This document shows positions 23,199 to 35,693 of a stretch of 64,000 nucleotides of DNA, one piece after another (the first letter of the stretch is position 1; each line of letters starts with the position of its first letter). Position numbers and translations under genes: made by a program. This DNA comes from Phanerodontia chrysosporium (Eukaryota; Basidiomycota; Agaricomycetes; Polyporales; Phanerochaetaceae): positions 1 through 64,000 of the forward strand of contig MJGA01000029.1 of the NCBI GenBank assembly GCA_001910725.1, given 5' to 3'. A model generated the notes under the pieces. The model was not told where the DNA came from. It was given only the letters and a program-made list of their open reading frames with translations, and made no database searches.

Positions 23199-26068
23199 TT
23201 ATGCCGCGGTGGCGGCAGCACCTTTGATAATGTCGGAGGCTGGTGCAAGCGTTCAGCGAAAGCAGTCGAGCTATAGCCGCAAACTACTGACCTTGCTCGG
23301 CGAGAGCATAGACAAAAGCTAGAAAACAGCCTATGGATCAGCATACATTCCTCGAGGGCAACAAGATGAGCGGACCTTGCGGATGAACTGAAATTTGCAG
23401 AGGTAGAATCGAGAGATCGACGACGCGGAGGTTCTTGGTGCCGTACACCTTCAATGTCGGGTCGACGACACCATCGAGCTCCCTCGGAAGCATGGCGGCA
23501 GTGCCACAGGTGTCTGCGCGTCCACGATTTCAGCAAATAGCGAACAGTCACGACAAAGGACGGTTCCGTACGCCACGTCGTGACAATGTTCTTCTTCACC
23601 AGCTCTGTCAAACTGTAAGTGCGTTTACGGATGTGCAGCGGATTGGAGATTCCCACCTTTCACTTGCTCGTCCGTCGAAAGGTCCATCTCGGGTGGTGGG
23701 TTCACCTGCGCCTCGGAGACATCGGTCCACGGCTTGGTCTGGCCAACCTTGCGCGCAAACTTCCAGCCTTCCGCTAGCACCTCCAGGTCGAATTCGTCTT
23801 CGAGATAGTGAGGGTCGATCTGCGGGGCCGCCTTGGGGTCTGCGGAGGTGATGTGCTGGTGGAACGTTCAGCTGCAGCAGCAACCGGAACACGACAGGGG
23901 AAGACTCACGACGGTCCCACGCGACCACGGCCGCGACAGCGCAGGCGCGAAACCCATGTGCGGCTTCGTCGGGTCAGCGATGGGCCACGGGATGACGGCC
24001 GTGGACATCAGTTCGACGTCTGCACCGCGGCCGCTCTCGAGAAGCTGCAGCTGCACCTCGTACTGCTTCCGCAGCCCGGGCGGCAGGTCGGCGTGTGCGA
24101 GGGCCGCCTTCTTCTTCGCGATAAGGGCCTCGGCCTGGTCGGACGCTACGTGCAACGGGACGAAGGCGAAGTTGTTGATGAGCAGGTTGAAGTCGCCCTT
24201 CACATTGCTACGAAAAGGATATCGACGATCAGCAGCCAGGTCAGCGGGGCGTGCGCTGCCACTTACAGTCGAGCGTACACTTCCTTCATGCGCTCTTCCT
24301 GGACGAGCACGTGAGTTGTGACGATTCCTTTGTCCTCGCGCATCCCTAGTCGTCAGCGCAAGATGAGTCATCTCGAAGATTAGCGTCCCCTGACCACTCA
24401 CTATAGAGAAGGGTCGGACTCGTAATGTGTTCTTGAGCGTTCGTTCCGACGGCAGGAAGGTTGACTACGGTCTTGATGCCGTGCGGTTCCAGTATCCTCG
24501 GGTCACCGATGCCACTGAGCTCTAGAATTTGGGGTGTTTTGAGGGCGCTTCATAAACAAAAGATTCAGAACAAGGATTTTGCATGCCGTGCCGGGGAAAC
24601 GATGGCGCGACTCACCCCGCAGAAAGAATGACTTCGCGTCCTGCAGAGACCGTGTATCGCGTGCCTCCATGCTCGAACTCGACTCCGCTTGCAATCACAC
24701 TGCCGTCCTCTGTGCGGGTCAGAATTCGGCAGACATATGCCTCTGTCAGGACCGTCAAGTTGGGCCTTCCCAGCGCAGGAAGAAGGTATGCCTGGCAACA
24801 CTCGGACGTCGACATGCATTCCGTTGACCAAGTCAAAGCACTATACCTTGGCCGCGTCAACGCGGTGGCCAGTCTGGGGGTCTACCGTGGAGAGTCCCTT
24901 CCAGATGCCGATCACCTGCAGCAAATGAGCATCGGAGAACAGCGGTATGTGTAGAAACATACCTCGCCGTCCAACTGAGACAGAAATCAGCCTCGAGTAA
25001 GCACGGAAGATTAACGAGCACGCACCGCGTCTCTGATGATGTCAACACCGTTGTTGGCGACACTCTGGGAGAATCGAGTTCGTCAGTGCCTGTGAGTGCC
25101 TACACATGATAGGCGTGTTCATACCTGCTGGAATGCTGCGTCGGCGCCGGAACCGGTCGGAATGAAGGTGACAGTCAGTTTTCCTGCACCGCCGAGGTCA
25201 GTCTTGAAGGCTTATCAGCGTGACAGGGAATTCTACCGTCGTGACCAACAGAGTCAGGGTTGTACAGGTTCCGGAACTCTTCATCCATAATCGGTGGCAG
25301 GGGAGTGCAGAATCTGCGCGGCTTTGCGTCAGGGACAAGATGGCTTGTCGTGCAATCTGACCTGAACGCACCTCTCGAGTCTCTTCGCATATTTCTGGTA
25401 TGTTCCCCAGTTCCACCCGGGATTCCCCAACGTCTCGAGAGCTGAAAGTTCCGTCAGCCGCATGCCTAGCATCAGACCGTAGACGCTAGCCGTACCATCC
25501 AGCTCCTCCCGGACAGGCTTGGTGTAGGCCATGATGTTGATCGCGGAACTGCCGCCAAGCATCTTTCCGCTGCAACCTTGGTCAGCAGGAAGTCGTGGTT
25601 CGGTATGTACAGACACGACTGACCGAGCCCAGGGATGCAGGTGTGCGACAGGGGCATTCTGCTGTGGGGTTATAGCGAACATCCAGTCGTACTCCGGGTT
25701 CCGAATCTCTCGCAGGTATCCCATAGGCGCAGCTAAGGAATCGTCAATGACCTGAAAGGCAGCGGTGTGCGCCATGCACTCACCAACGAGAGGATCGTCG
25801 AGGCTGGACTTGCCCGCCTCGAGCACTGCGACCGACACCTTTGGGTCTTCGGATAACCGGCTTGCCAGTACGCATCCCGCAGTCTGCAGTGCGTCAGGTC
25901 GACATGACAAGAGTCTGCATGCAACTTACTCCACCGCCTTTGCGCGTCAATTCTCAAGGTTAGAATGGCACGGGTACGAACGCAGCGGAACTACGCACCG
26001 ATGATCACATAGTCGAAGGTATGTCCGCCGACATCAGAGACTGTAGCGAGATTTGGGGAGGATGCCAT
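23199..26068 (-). CDS. GMC-family FAD oxidoreductase (GMC-B)
   Basis: Start ATG at 26068 ([18 protein letters not shown] then DYVIIG), stop TAA at 23199-23201, with about ten or more short introns. Landmarks: [160 protein letters not shown]; then [22 protein letters not shown]. The first catalytic His codon is split by an intron (C|AC), giving TTWHTCGTAA; the second is in VHPQ. This is the aryl-alcohol-oxidase-like GMC layout. GMC-B' at 47027-49900 is its almost identical inverted copy. Next to FMO1 and a relic ALDH, it probably acts on an aromatic alcohol or aldehyde (inference). Confidence 0.85.
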
Positions 26069-26828
26069 TCCGACTGGACGCTGCGACGCTTTGGCGACGA
26101 AGATGCTGGAGCACGAAGCGTCGTGTCTGTCGAATGGAGGATAAGCCTGGTTTATGAAGTCCCGTCTGAGCGCGGTGATTACCGTGAGCTCCGCGGCGCG
26201 ATCGAAAGCGTTCTGTGGAAGCTGCGTGCTCCGTAGGTGGCGCACCACGTTTTGATGTGCAGGCTTGGGTCGCCTCAATCGAACGGCATTCGGTACAGCA
26301 TTCGGTGATTCCTGCTCGGGCGAGGAAGCGCTAAGCGATTTGCGACACAAAAGCAGCCCCTGTCGCTCACCTTGGACCGTCGCTAGTCAGCCACCTGAGC
26401 TCCAAAAGCGTTATCGGATGTGGGTGGACGTTGTATCCGACGTCTGACTGCAACCTGGTTCTGATTCGACACTGGCATCACCGATAGTCAGCACCCCTAA
26501 TCATATGAAAAAAAGCGCGAAGATAGCCGACCTCCGTCCGAGCGGAAATCAGAATTATACTGCGAGGCAATGTTTGAGTTACGTCCGCGGCGGGCCTGCT
26601 CGAGCTCGCTGAAGAGCATGCGGGACAGAGTGAGTGAAAAAGACGAGCTGCGTGGCAGAGACGGGGCACTTGGCTTGGCGCGAGCGCCGGCGCTTATTAC
26701 GCCCCGGGCATGGTGCGCTCATGGCCGAAGACAAGGCCAGCCTGTGCTCTGCGAACAACAGCCAGCAACTGCACTCTATTCGATTGAGCCTTTGAGTGAA
26801 GAGAACATGAACAAGGCTGTATCTATGA
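26069..26828. other. Intergenic between GMC-B and FMO1 (left arm)
   Basis: GMC-B promoter and FMO1 3' flank. A matching stretch lies at 46265-47026 in the other arm. An open frame continues upstream of GMC-B's ATG to about 26350, but the region before the ATG has no family similarity and is not included. Confidence 0.5.
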
Positions 26829-28550
26829 TCACTCCTCGAACATCGCGCAGGCACGCTCCCAATCCTGTTCAGGCATCTCGTCCCTGTAAAAGCTCCAAAT
26901 CTCCTGGAGCTCGTCTGTCACCTTCTTCAGCTCGGATGGGTCACCTGCACGGAGACGCTCGACGTTTGTGCCCAAAGGCAGGTAGTCCGGGTGAAACTCG
27001 TAGAGAAACCCGATCCTCAGCGAGCTCTCGACCACCTTGCGAGCGATGGGTCGGCGCACCCGATCGTATATCTGCAAGGCGTCCGCGACGTTCTCTGGCG
27101 TGATCCCTTGACGCGTAAGAATACGCCCGAGCATGTACGCGTCCTGACGGCAGCTAGTTAGGCGTTGAAGGACTCTCGCATCGAGATGCGGTGACGTGCC
27201 TCTATCGCTTGGCCAGCGCCGGCTCCGAAATGGGTGCTCATTGCGTGTGCCTAGGCATGGTGAGAAGGTAGGCGGGCAAGAAAGCGAGCATGCGGACTGA
27301 CCGAGTCACCCAGAAGAACTACCCTCCCGTCTGCGTATCGCGGGAGGTCACGAATATGGCTGATAGCCCACTTTGAGATGTTATCAACTTTCTAGAGGTC
27401 GTCCCAGCAGGCTCAGCTTCGCAGTGCCAGTGTGACGATCACACGAGAAACGCACCTCCATTGCGATGCACAGATTGTCTTCCCAGTCCTTGTACAGCCG
27501 AACAACGTCCTGGGTGGAAGCGGGAGTCACAGGAGGCCCTTTCAGCGGTGTGTCAAGACCGCCAGGTATCGTCTCGAAGACGACCATGTTGATCACCGTC
27601 GAAGAGATCGGATACGACACAACGTGCTATCAAACCGCCGTAAGCCCAATGCCCTTCGCTCGCTAGTCCGCAACCTGCGCATACCTGACCTGTGCCGCAC
27701 CACTAGTGCAGCATCAGCAACAGAACCGGGCAGGAGACCGATGCGGAACGCGCACCATGAGGCCATCGGTGAGAACGCAGTTGTCGGGCGACGCAGCCCG
27801 CACTTTGGCCGCGTCGAGCAGCGTCCTGTACGCGTACGTGCCCGTCCACTTGGGCTGCGCGCGCTGCAGGAGCGCGGCAGCTTCCGCACGATCGCTCTGT
27901 GCCACACGCGCCGCCATGTGCGCGTACATCGTCTTGCGCGTCGCTGATCCGATGCCGTCTGCGCCGACGAGCACGTGAGCACGCAAAGCAGAGCCGTCCG
28001 CAAAGTGCAGCGTGACACCGCTCTCGTCTTGCTCGTACGTCTGCAGCCGCTTGGAGAAGTGTACGTGCAGCCACGGGACGGCGTCACGCTCTAGGTTCTC
28101 GACGAGAAACTGGACCATGTCTGGGCGGGGAAGCGTGATGCTACCGTCTGCGATGAGTGCAATGATCAATGTTAGCTTGGTCACACCGAACTGGATGGCG
28201 AGGAGCTCACTGGGTATATGCATGGTGTGGAACGCAAAGGGCTCCTTCGTGTCGCTTTTGCGGAGCGTGAACGGCGGCGAGTACGCCCGGCGACGAAGCA
28301 CCTCGACGAGACCGAGGGACTCGAAGATACTGCGCGTGCGCTGCCAGATCGTGATACCAGCTCCGACCTCGGTGAACGCCTCGCCAGCCTCATACAAGTC
28401 GACTGTCAACGGTGACGACGAGGCATGGATCTTGAGGACGAGTGCGAGGGCGAGGCCGCCGATCCCTCCGCCGCTATACCGTACGGTCAGAAATATGCGC
28501 ATCTCGACAGAGCAAGTTACGACGTACCAAATAGCTATCTTCAGTGTCAT
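26829..28550 (-). CDS. FAD-dependent aromatic monooxygenase, salicylate-hydroxylase-like (FMO1)
   Basis: Group A flavin monooxygenase using NAD(P)H and O2, usually to hydroxylate an aromatic acid. The start MTLKIAI at 28550 is followed by an intron that joins CGGGIGGLALALVL, the dinucleotide-binding GxGxxG. Then VDLYEAGEAFTEVGAGITIW and QRTRSIFESLGL; after an intron, ITLPRPDMVQFLVENL; the DG motif VLVGADGIGSATRK; LTDGLM joined by splicing to WCGTGQ and HVVSYPISS; FETIPGGLDTP; DGRVVLLGDS (the GD motif) joined to AHAMSTHFGAGAGQAIE; DAYMLGRILT; and YEFHPDYLPLG. The stop is at 26829-26831. All three family motifs are present, so it looks functional. FMO5 in the right arm is almost identical. Substrate is unknown; salicylate, other hydroxybenzoates or a secondary-metabolite intermediate are all possible. 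Confidence 0.9.
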
Positions 28551-28980
28551 TCTGTCGGTGGCAGGAGTGAGGGCGCCGTTGGGGACTTGAACACCCTGCC
28601 GAAGGACACATCTTAAGTAGCCACATTCGCGACTGCCCGCCGCTCAGCTCTGGCTAGCTCGCGTAGCAGGAATATGCGATGTCAAGAAACGGCGGCCGAC
28701 GTGCGCGCAAGCCCTTTGCGAGCGCAAGAACCCGGGCCACGACAACAAATCCGGGTTTCTCATGAGCGTAGTGCGTTTTGCCACACCTCAACCTCACCGG
28801 AGGTGTTTATCGGGTATAGCATATAATCGACCTAGTGACAGCATTAAGACTTGGAGGTCTCTCGTGAACTCGACCGCTGACTACTGCAAAAATGTCAGCG
28901 TCCTGGGACGGTTCTATCGGAAGTAGCAGATAAACGACGTACCGACAGCACGAAGACTTCGGATTGTTCTCTCATTACGA
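28551..28980. other. Intergenic between FMO1 and FMO2 (left arm)
   Basis: FMO1 promoter region and FMO2 3' flank; nothing else seen. It has a counterpart at 44127-44541 in the right arm. Confidence 0.5.
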
Positions 28981-30773
28981 TTAACAGTGCCGAATCTGCC
29001 CAACATCCCACACAACCTCTGTGGGAGTGATCAGCGAGAGGGGACTGATATGGGCATGTCTCGGACACGGACATTCCGGCAAGAGACCGCACAACTTCTC
29101 CGCCAACATTCTCTCCGCGCAGTCCCAGTCTTGATCAGGCATTCGCTCCCAGTGAAAGCGCCAGATATCCTGCAGGGTGTTGCCGACCTTCTGGAGCTCC
29201 ATGCGATCCCCTCCACGTAATCGCTCTATGTCGGTGCCAGGCGGGAGATAGTCGGGGTGGAATTCGTACAAGAAGCCCACGCGCAGAGAGCGCTCGATGG
29301 CGTCGCTGGCGATGGGCCGGCGGATGGCATCGTAGACTTGCAGCGCTGTGACGACGTTGTCGGGCGTCACCAGCGGGTGTGAGAGGATGCGCCCGAGTAT
29401 GTACGAATCCTGCGCACCCTCTGTCAGTACATGGAGAGGAAGCGATGCTGAACCAACGTACGTCAATCGCCTGGCCGGGGCCAGCTCCGAAGTGCGTGCT
29501 CATCGCGTGAGCCTATGTACACGCGTCAACGACATGCAGGTGCTCAAGGGGCCTCTCGAGCTTACCGAGTCGCCAATGAGTGCGACTCGTCCGTCAACGT
29601 ACTGGGGCAGGCCGCGGACGTGGCTGATGGCCCACTTCGACACCTCCTCAGCATTCTGGGACTCTCCGCCGTCAGGATTGGTACATAAGAGCACGAGAGG
29701 AACCTGCCTCCAGAGCAACGCAGATATCATCCTCCCAGTCCTTGTAGAGCTCTGGAATATCTTCCTTCGACACAGACCTGACAGACGGTCTGGGGAGGGG
29801 ATTCTCAAGTCCCCCAGGAATGGTGTCGAATACCCCGCGTTCACCCACTTTGAAGAAATCGGGTAGGAAACTGCGTGCTTTGGGCTTGATTAGCTATCTG
29901 CCGTATACTGAAGGACGCTAACATACCGCTCCATCACCACACCACTGAAGTAGGTAAGCGACGGTCACCACGAGCCGGAGGGCAAGCGTACCATAAAACC
30001 CCCAGTGAGCATGGCATTACGCGGTGAAACCGCCCTCAATTTCTCCACGTCGATCATCATCCGATACACATAGCTGCCCGTCCACTTCGGCTGAGCAGCC
30101 TGCAATATTTGAGCTGCCTTCTCAGGGTAGTGTCGGGCTACGTGACTAGCGAGATCGGAATACATGGCTTTGCGGGTTGGCGAGCCTATGCCATCGGCGC
30201 CGATGAGAATGTCCGCACGAGAAGCGGAGTCGTCAGCAAAGTGTAGCAACACGCCAGCTCCATCTTGTTCGTAGCCCTTCAGTTCCTTCGAGAAGTGGAC
30301 CTTCAGCCAAGGTGTGGAGCCGGCCTTGAGGGCTTCGACAAGGAGGTTGACGATCTCTACGCGAGGAAGTGTCATGCTGCCATCTATGCTCAAATGTTAA
30401 AGTCGTGGACTGACTGAGCGCGCAGTGGCCTTACGTGGGATTCTGAGAGTGTGGAACGCAAAGGGCTTCTTTGTGTCGCTCTTGCGTAGGGTGAACGGCG
30501 GCGAGACCGCACGCCCCTTTAGCGCGGCACGCAACCCCAATGCAGAAAGGATACTGCGTGTTCGATGCCAAACAGTTATACCCGCACCAATCTCTTTGAA
30601 GGCAGACCCGGCCTCGTATATGTCGACGGCGAAAGTTGCGGGGTTTGCGAATTTCTTCAGAATGAGCGCCAGCGCGAGCCCGCTGATTCCTCCACCGCTG
30701 CCGTCCCAGAGTGAGGAGTCAAACCTTTGTGCGAGCGTAGAACGACGTACCAAACAGCGATTTTCACGACCAT
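28981..30773 (-). CDS. FAD-dependent aromatic monooxygenase, salicylate-hydroxylase-like (FMO2)
   Basis: Start ATG at 30773 (MVVKIAV); the first intron leads to GGGISGLALALILKKFANP. Then YEAGSAFKEIGAGITVWHRT; RGRAVSPPFTLRKSDTKKP-like region (actual start KGRAVSPPF); MTLPRVEIVNLLVEALKAG; ILIGADGIGSPTRKAMYSDL (DG motif); TGGFM spliced to WCGDG; GRVALIGDS (GD motif) spliced to AHAMSTHFGAGPGQAID; DSYILGRILSHPLVTPDN; and YEFHPDYLPPGTDIERL. The gene ends at 28981. Compared with FMO4, which stops soon after the same helix (EMLEGML), FMO2 runs on for about 35-40 more residues (AEKLCGLLPECPCPRH...) into former 3' flank. The core enzyme looks intact; the tail is odd and may be read-through after loss of the ancestral stop. 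Its last exon lies in the inverted repeat. Confidence 0.87.
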
Positions 30774-31944
30774 TTGCTCCTCAGCCTGCGAGTTGGAAGA
30801 GGGAGAGCACAGGCTGCGTCGTCTGGACCTAAGGTTTTTGGCCATGGGAACGAACATATGTCGTGGGACTGCCCCCTGTTCGCGGCAACAAATGTTCTTC
30901 TCTATTTGAGTAAGCTGCCTTTCCTGTGTTCACAGACGTGTTACAGGAAAGGCGGCATAATAGCAGGACTTCAACGCAGGATCTTAGCCCAGTTAACGGT
31001 TACTTCACGCTGGTATTATGGCCTTTCATGCTTGGTGCAAGAAATCGTCTTGGTGCTCGGAATGCTTGCGCAACACTGTTCTCATCGTCATTGCCCACAC
31101 GTCGTGATAGTAGACACATTGACGGTACCTGTCAAACTCTCTCTTGAGTCTCGGAGCCCGACGCACGTCTCATGTACGGCTAGGTCCGTTCAGCAAGCAC
31201 TGTAGACATCTCACGATGTGAGCTATACACATAGCTTGAGAGGACCGCAGAGTCCAGTAATGCAGGCAGTCATAGGCGAGAGTATGAATAGTGGCAGGGC
31301 TGGTCGAGCCACGTGAGACGAGCTCCTAGCGTCCAGCCGAGCGCCTAAGCAGAGCGAAGTTTTTCTGCTTCGCACCACCGCCTACCCGCCGCCGACTGCT
31401 CTCGCAGTCGCGCTCTGCTGTACTCTACAGTCGTTTTATTCCCGCCCACCCGTCCCTAAAACATCTGTACTCGCGTTTCCCTTGTATACACATTTCTTCT
31501 ACTGCTTTGCGTCCTCGTGCGACGACGTCCGCGAACCGTGTCCGAGCCCGCCCGCCCAGCGGCGTGCTCGTGACGCGTCCGCCGCCCGCTTCGCGGGCGC
31601 TTACCCAACCTCTCGAGCAGACGTCCACCGCACAGACGGTTCCCCGTCCGCGCTCACGCATTGGTGACGAGGCTGGAGGCCCGAGGAAAGTCAGCTTAAA
31701 AAGTGATTGAATTCTGCATGACTAATCTAGACGCACACTTTATCTAATCTCGGGTTACCTTGGGCGCCTGATTAGGAGAGTAATCGTCTGCCAGGTTAAC
31801 CCACCCTTATGGAAGGAGTAAGATTGGTGCAACTCAGCGAGCTCTGGGGAATCGGAATTTAGCTTCAGCACCGCTATAAACGTCGTGGTAGCATCACAGA
31901 GGCACTGTCAAGACATTATAGGACGTACATACAAGACATGGTCT
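30774..31944. other. Intergenic between FMO2 and FMO3
   Basis: Promoter region of FMO2. The part next to FMO2 (30774-30870) resembles the region upstream of FMO4 (35700-35790), for example TTGGCCATGGGA in both, so it was part of the pair duplication. 31370-31690 is GC-rich and open in several frames but has no recognised domain. TTTATCTAATCT...TGGGCGCCT near 31738-31770 recurs near 36238-36270. Confidence 0.5.
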
Positions 31945-33655
31945 TCAAGCTCTGTCTTCAAACATGACGCAAGCCCGCTCCCAATCTCGCTCAGGCATCT
32001 CGTTACCGTAGAAGCTCCAGATTTCCTGAAGCTTGTCTGTGACCTTCTTCAATTCTGATCGATCGCCCCTACAAAGCCGCTCGACGTCCGTTCCCGCAGG
32101 AACATATCCTGGATGAAGCTCATAGAGGAATCCGATCTCCAACGAGCTCTCGATAACCTTCTGGGCGATGGGTCGGCGGATCTTGTCGTATATCTGCAGG
32201 GCATCTGCGACGTTGTCTGAGGTAACGCCCACACGCGTAAGGATACGCCCAAGTATGTATGCATCCTACGTGAAGGCCATTTAGATACCACAGACGTGCG
32301 ACGGAGGGGTACGGTTGACATGCCTCTATCGCTTGGCCCGCGCCAGCTCCGAAATGGGTGCTCATGGCATGGGCCTGTGCGCAGTTCAGAGATTGTCAAT
32401 CGGAAACGCAGACATGTAGACTCACCGAGTCACCGAGGAGAACGGCTCTCCCGTCCGCATAACGAGGTAAGTCACGAACATGGCTAATAGCCCACTTAGA
32501 GATATTATCAGCGTTCTAGGGGTCGTAGCAGGAAGGTCAGGCTTTGCGATATGACAATCAGAGAGAACATGCCTCCATTGCAACACACAGGTCGTCTTCC
32601 CAGTCCTTGTATAGCCGCACGATATCTTGGCTGGATGCAGGGGTCATGGAAGGCCCCGTTAATGGTTTGTCTAGACCACCGGGTATCGTCTCGAAGACGA
32701 GAATATTGATGGCCGTTGGAGAGATTGGATACGAGATAACGTGCTATTGGAACCATGAGTCCGGTGCCGATAGCTCACCATGTGAAACCCACGCATACCT
32801 GACCTGTACCGCACCACTGGCGCAATATCAGCGACAGACCGAAAAAGCGATGAGCCTGAAGACGCACCATGAGGCCACCGTTAAGCATGCGGTTTTGAGG
32901 AGATGCAGCTCGCAGTTTGGCCATGTCAAGCAGAGTCCTGTACGCGTAGGTGCCCGTCCATGTTGGTTGCGCGCGCTGCAAGAGCGCGGCGGCTTCCGCA
33001 GGGTCGCTCTGGGCGACACGGGCTGCCATGGCCGCGTACATCGTCTTGCGCGTCGGTGATCCGATGCCATCTGCGCCGACGAGCACGTGAGCACGCGAAA
33101 CCGACCCGTCCGTGAAGCACAGCGTAACACCGCTCTCATCTTCCTCGTACGTCTGCAGCCGCTTAGAGAAGTTCAGGGTCAGCCATGGGACTGGGTCTCG
33201 CTGCAGGCCCTCAACGAGCAGGTGGACCATGTCTGGGCGGGGAAGCGTTATGCTACCGTCTTCGACAGGTGTATCAGTGCTAGTAGGGCGGACCGGCTCA
33301 ACAGCAAGCTAGGAACTCACTGGGAATATGCATGGTGTAGAACGCGAAGGGCTCCTTCGTGTCGCTTTTGCGAAGCGTGAACGGTGGAGAGTACGCGCGG
33401 CTCTTGAGCACCTCGGAGAGGCCGAGAGACTCGAAGATACTGCGCGTGCGTTGCCAAATCGTGATACCGGCGCCAACTTCCGTAAACGCCTCGCCAGCCT
33501 CATACACATCGACTATGAGCGATGATGGCGAGGCGAAGGTCTTGAGCACAAGGGCAAGGGCGAGCCCGCCGATCCCCCCGCCGCTACAACATACAGTGAG
33601 AACCGCATAGATACCAATCAGAGACGACGTACCAGATAGCTATCTTCAAGGCCAT
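31945..33655 (-). CDS. FAD-dependent aromatic monooxygenase, salicylate-hydroxylase-like (FMO3)
   Basis: Start ATG at 33655 (MALKIAI, then intron), joining GGGIGGLALALVLKTFASPS. Then VDVYEAGEAFTEVGAGITIW, QRTRSIFESLGLSEVLKSRA, DMVHLLVEGLQRDPVPWLTL, VLVGADGIGSPTRKTMYAAM (DG motif), TYAYRTLLDMAKLRAAS, the WCGTGQ region, VISYPISPTAINILVFETIP, the PYADGRAVLLGDS region (GD motif) spliced to AHAMSTHFGAGAGQAIE, YLGVSLRVW-shadowed exon reading DAYILGRILT, and YELHPGYVPAGTDVERL. It ends at 31945. FMO3 is the closest relative in the window of FMO1/FMO5, and its partner FMO4 is closest to FMO2, so the FMO3-FMO4 block is a duplicate of FMO1-FMO2. Motifs are complete; substrate unknown. Confidence 0.88.
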
Positions 33656-33709
33656 TGTGATGGTTGCAAGGATGTGGTGGTCGTTGGGGCAACACACTGG
33701 AGGAGCCAT

Positions 33710-33717
33710 CTTAAATA
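33710..33717 (-). promoter_or_regulatory. TATA-like box of FMO3
   Basis: TATTTAAG on the minus strand, about 55 nt before the start at 33655. FMO1 has a similar but weaker CTTAAG at the matching place (about 28610), and FMO5 has the inverted copy. Confidence 0.5.
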
Positions 33718-33993
33718 GTCGCGCAAACAACAACCCTGAGCTCAGCCCTGGATAGCTCGCTTGACATAGATATGAAATGCGATGAAACGGGGGCTCAATC
33801 GTGCATACACTCGCCAAAAAACAACGACACGGTCATGACTGCCAACAGCAATCATCCGACATCCTGTCTTACATAATAAGACACCGTCTCTACACAGGAG
33901 CAGGCGCGATCTATATCCTATTCTAACCTATCGAAGAGTTAGTGGTGACTGGTCCACACTTGCGACGGACACGTACACTTCTGGTCGCGGATC

Positions 33994-35693
33994 CTACAAC
34001 ATGCCCTCCAGCATCTCACGCGCGCGTTCCCAGTCTTGATCGGGCATCCGCTCCCAGTGGAAGCGCCAGATGTCTTGCAGCGTGTCGCCAACCTTCTCGA
34101 GCTCCGCGAGGTCTCCTCTGCGTAAGCGTTCCGTGTCCGTTCCAAGCGGCAGGTAGCCCGGGTGAAACTCGTACAGAAAGCCGACGCGTAGCGAGCGCTC
34201 GACGACGTCGCTGGCGACGGGACGACGGATGGCATCGTAGACCTGCAACGCTGTGGCGACGTTGTCGGTCGTGACGAGCGGGTGAGAGAGAATGCGCCCG
34301 AGAATGTACGAGTCCTGCACACGTCTCGTGGGTAAGCGAGAGAGCAAATGACGTTGAATAACGTACGTCGATCGCCTGGCCTGCGCCCGCTCCGAAGTGT
34401 GTGCTCATGGCATGAGCCTATGCGCGAGCGTCAACCACATACGGACGACGAAAAGCGCCTTTCGGACTTACCGAATCACCAATGAGCGCGACCCGTTCGT
34501 GGACGTACTGAGGCAGGCCGCGAACGTGACTGATAGCCCACTTGGAGACTTCGCTCACATTCTAGGAATCGTCATCGTTGGGATTCGGTAGGATGAAGCA
34601 GCAGTGAAACCTACATCCATTGCAGCGCATATATCGTCCTCCCAGTCCTTGTATAGTTCCGCGATCTCCTCTTTTGACGCAATTGTGACTGATGGCCCGG
34701 TGAGAGGTTTGCCAAGTCCGCCAGGAACGGTGTCAAATACGAGCACGTTTATCCACTGCGAAGAAATCGGGTAGGAGATGACGTGCTTTACGGTGGATAA
34801 GCATTTTGTGATGGAACGCTGCCGCAGAAGGCCAACATACCTTCCCATCACCACACCACTGTGTAGAGCAAATGAGCGACTGACGGCACGATCCAGGAGT
34901 CGAACATACCATGAACCCTCCAGAAAGCATGAGATTCTGGGGTGAAACGGCCCTGAGTCGCTCGGCGTCGATGAGCGTCCGATACGCATACGTGCCCGTC
35001 CATGTCGGCTGAGCAGTCTGCAGAATCGCAGTCGCCTTCTCTGGATCGTGCCGGGATGCTCGGTTCGCGAGATCGGTAAACATGGCCTTCCGGGTCGGCG
35101 AGCCTATGCCATCAGCGCCAATGAGAATGTCTGCGCGAGAGACGGACCCATCAGCAAAGCATAGAGACACGCCGGCTGCGTCTTGGTCGTAGCTCTTCAG
35201 TTTCTTCGAGAAGTGGACCTTCAGCCATGGCGTAGACTCGGGCTTGAGAGCTTCTACGAGGAGGGTGATCATCTCCACTCGTGGAAGTGCCATGCTACCA
35301 TCTATATGCACGTGTGAAACTCCTGAACGGGAAGGGCTGGTAAAGCGCTTACGTGGGATAGTCAGGGTGTGGAATGCAAAGGGGTCCTTGGTATCGCTCT
35401 TGCGCAGGGTGAACGGCGGTGAAACGGCACGGTCCTTCAGCGCGGCCTGCAGCCCTAACGCAGAGAAGATGCTGCGCGTTCGGTGCCAGACAGTTATGCC
35501 TGCTCCTATCTCTGTGAAGGCTGACCCGGCTTCGTAGAGATCAAAGGCGAGGGCTTCAGGGTTCGCGAACGTCTTCAGGACGAGCGCGAGCGCGAGCCCG
35601 CTGATTCCACCACCGCTATCAAAACCAAATGAGATTCCTATGAGTCTAGTGCAGCTGTAGTGCGGCGCACCAGACAGCGATCTTTAAGGCCAT
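33994..35693 (-). CDS. FAD-dependent aromatic monooxygenase, salicylate-hydroxylase-like (FMO4)
   Basis: Start ATG at 35693 (MALKIAV, then intron) joining GGGISGLALALVLKTFANPE. Then FDLYEAGSAFTEIGAGITVW, HRTRSIFSALGLQAALKDRA, VSPPFTLRKSDTKDPFAFHT, MALPRVEMITLLVEALKPES, ILIGADGIGSPTRKAMFTDL (DG motif), SGGFM spliced to WCGDGK, HVISYPISSQWINVLVFDTV, PGGLGKPLTGPSVT, VHERVALIGDS-like GD motif region spliced to AHAMSTHFGAGAGQAID, DSYILGRILSHPLVTTDNVA and YEFHPGYLPLGTDTERL. It stops at 33994 soon after EMLEGML. A normal-length member of the family, sister to FMO2. About 340 nt separate it from FMO3. Confidence 0.88.

Larger units (their letters stand above)
22997..29316 (+). repeat. Left arm of a 6.3-kb inverted repeat
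   Basis: The sequence is the near-perfect reverse complement of 43791-50103. Over the FMO1 coding exons the two arms differ by only a few bases. The outer edge begins at CGGAACGTGAGAAG (22997). The inner edge is in the FMO2 3' exon, where identity falls noticeably over about the last 130-200 bases before homology stops at GGCGTCGCTGGCGATGGG (29299-29316). The arm carries the ALDH relic end, GMC-B, FMO1 and the 3' part of FMO2. Confidence 0.9.

Noticed and set aside
27593..28087. Arg-rich frames within FMO1 and matching ones in FMO5, FMO3 and FMO4
   Set aside because: These are out-of-frame shadows of conserved FMO exons. They are duplicated only because the genes are.
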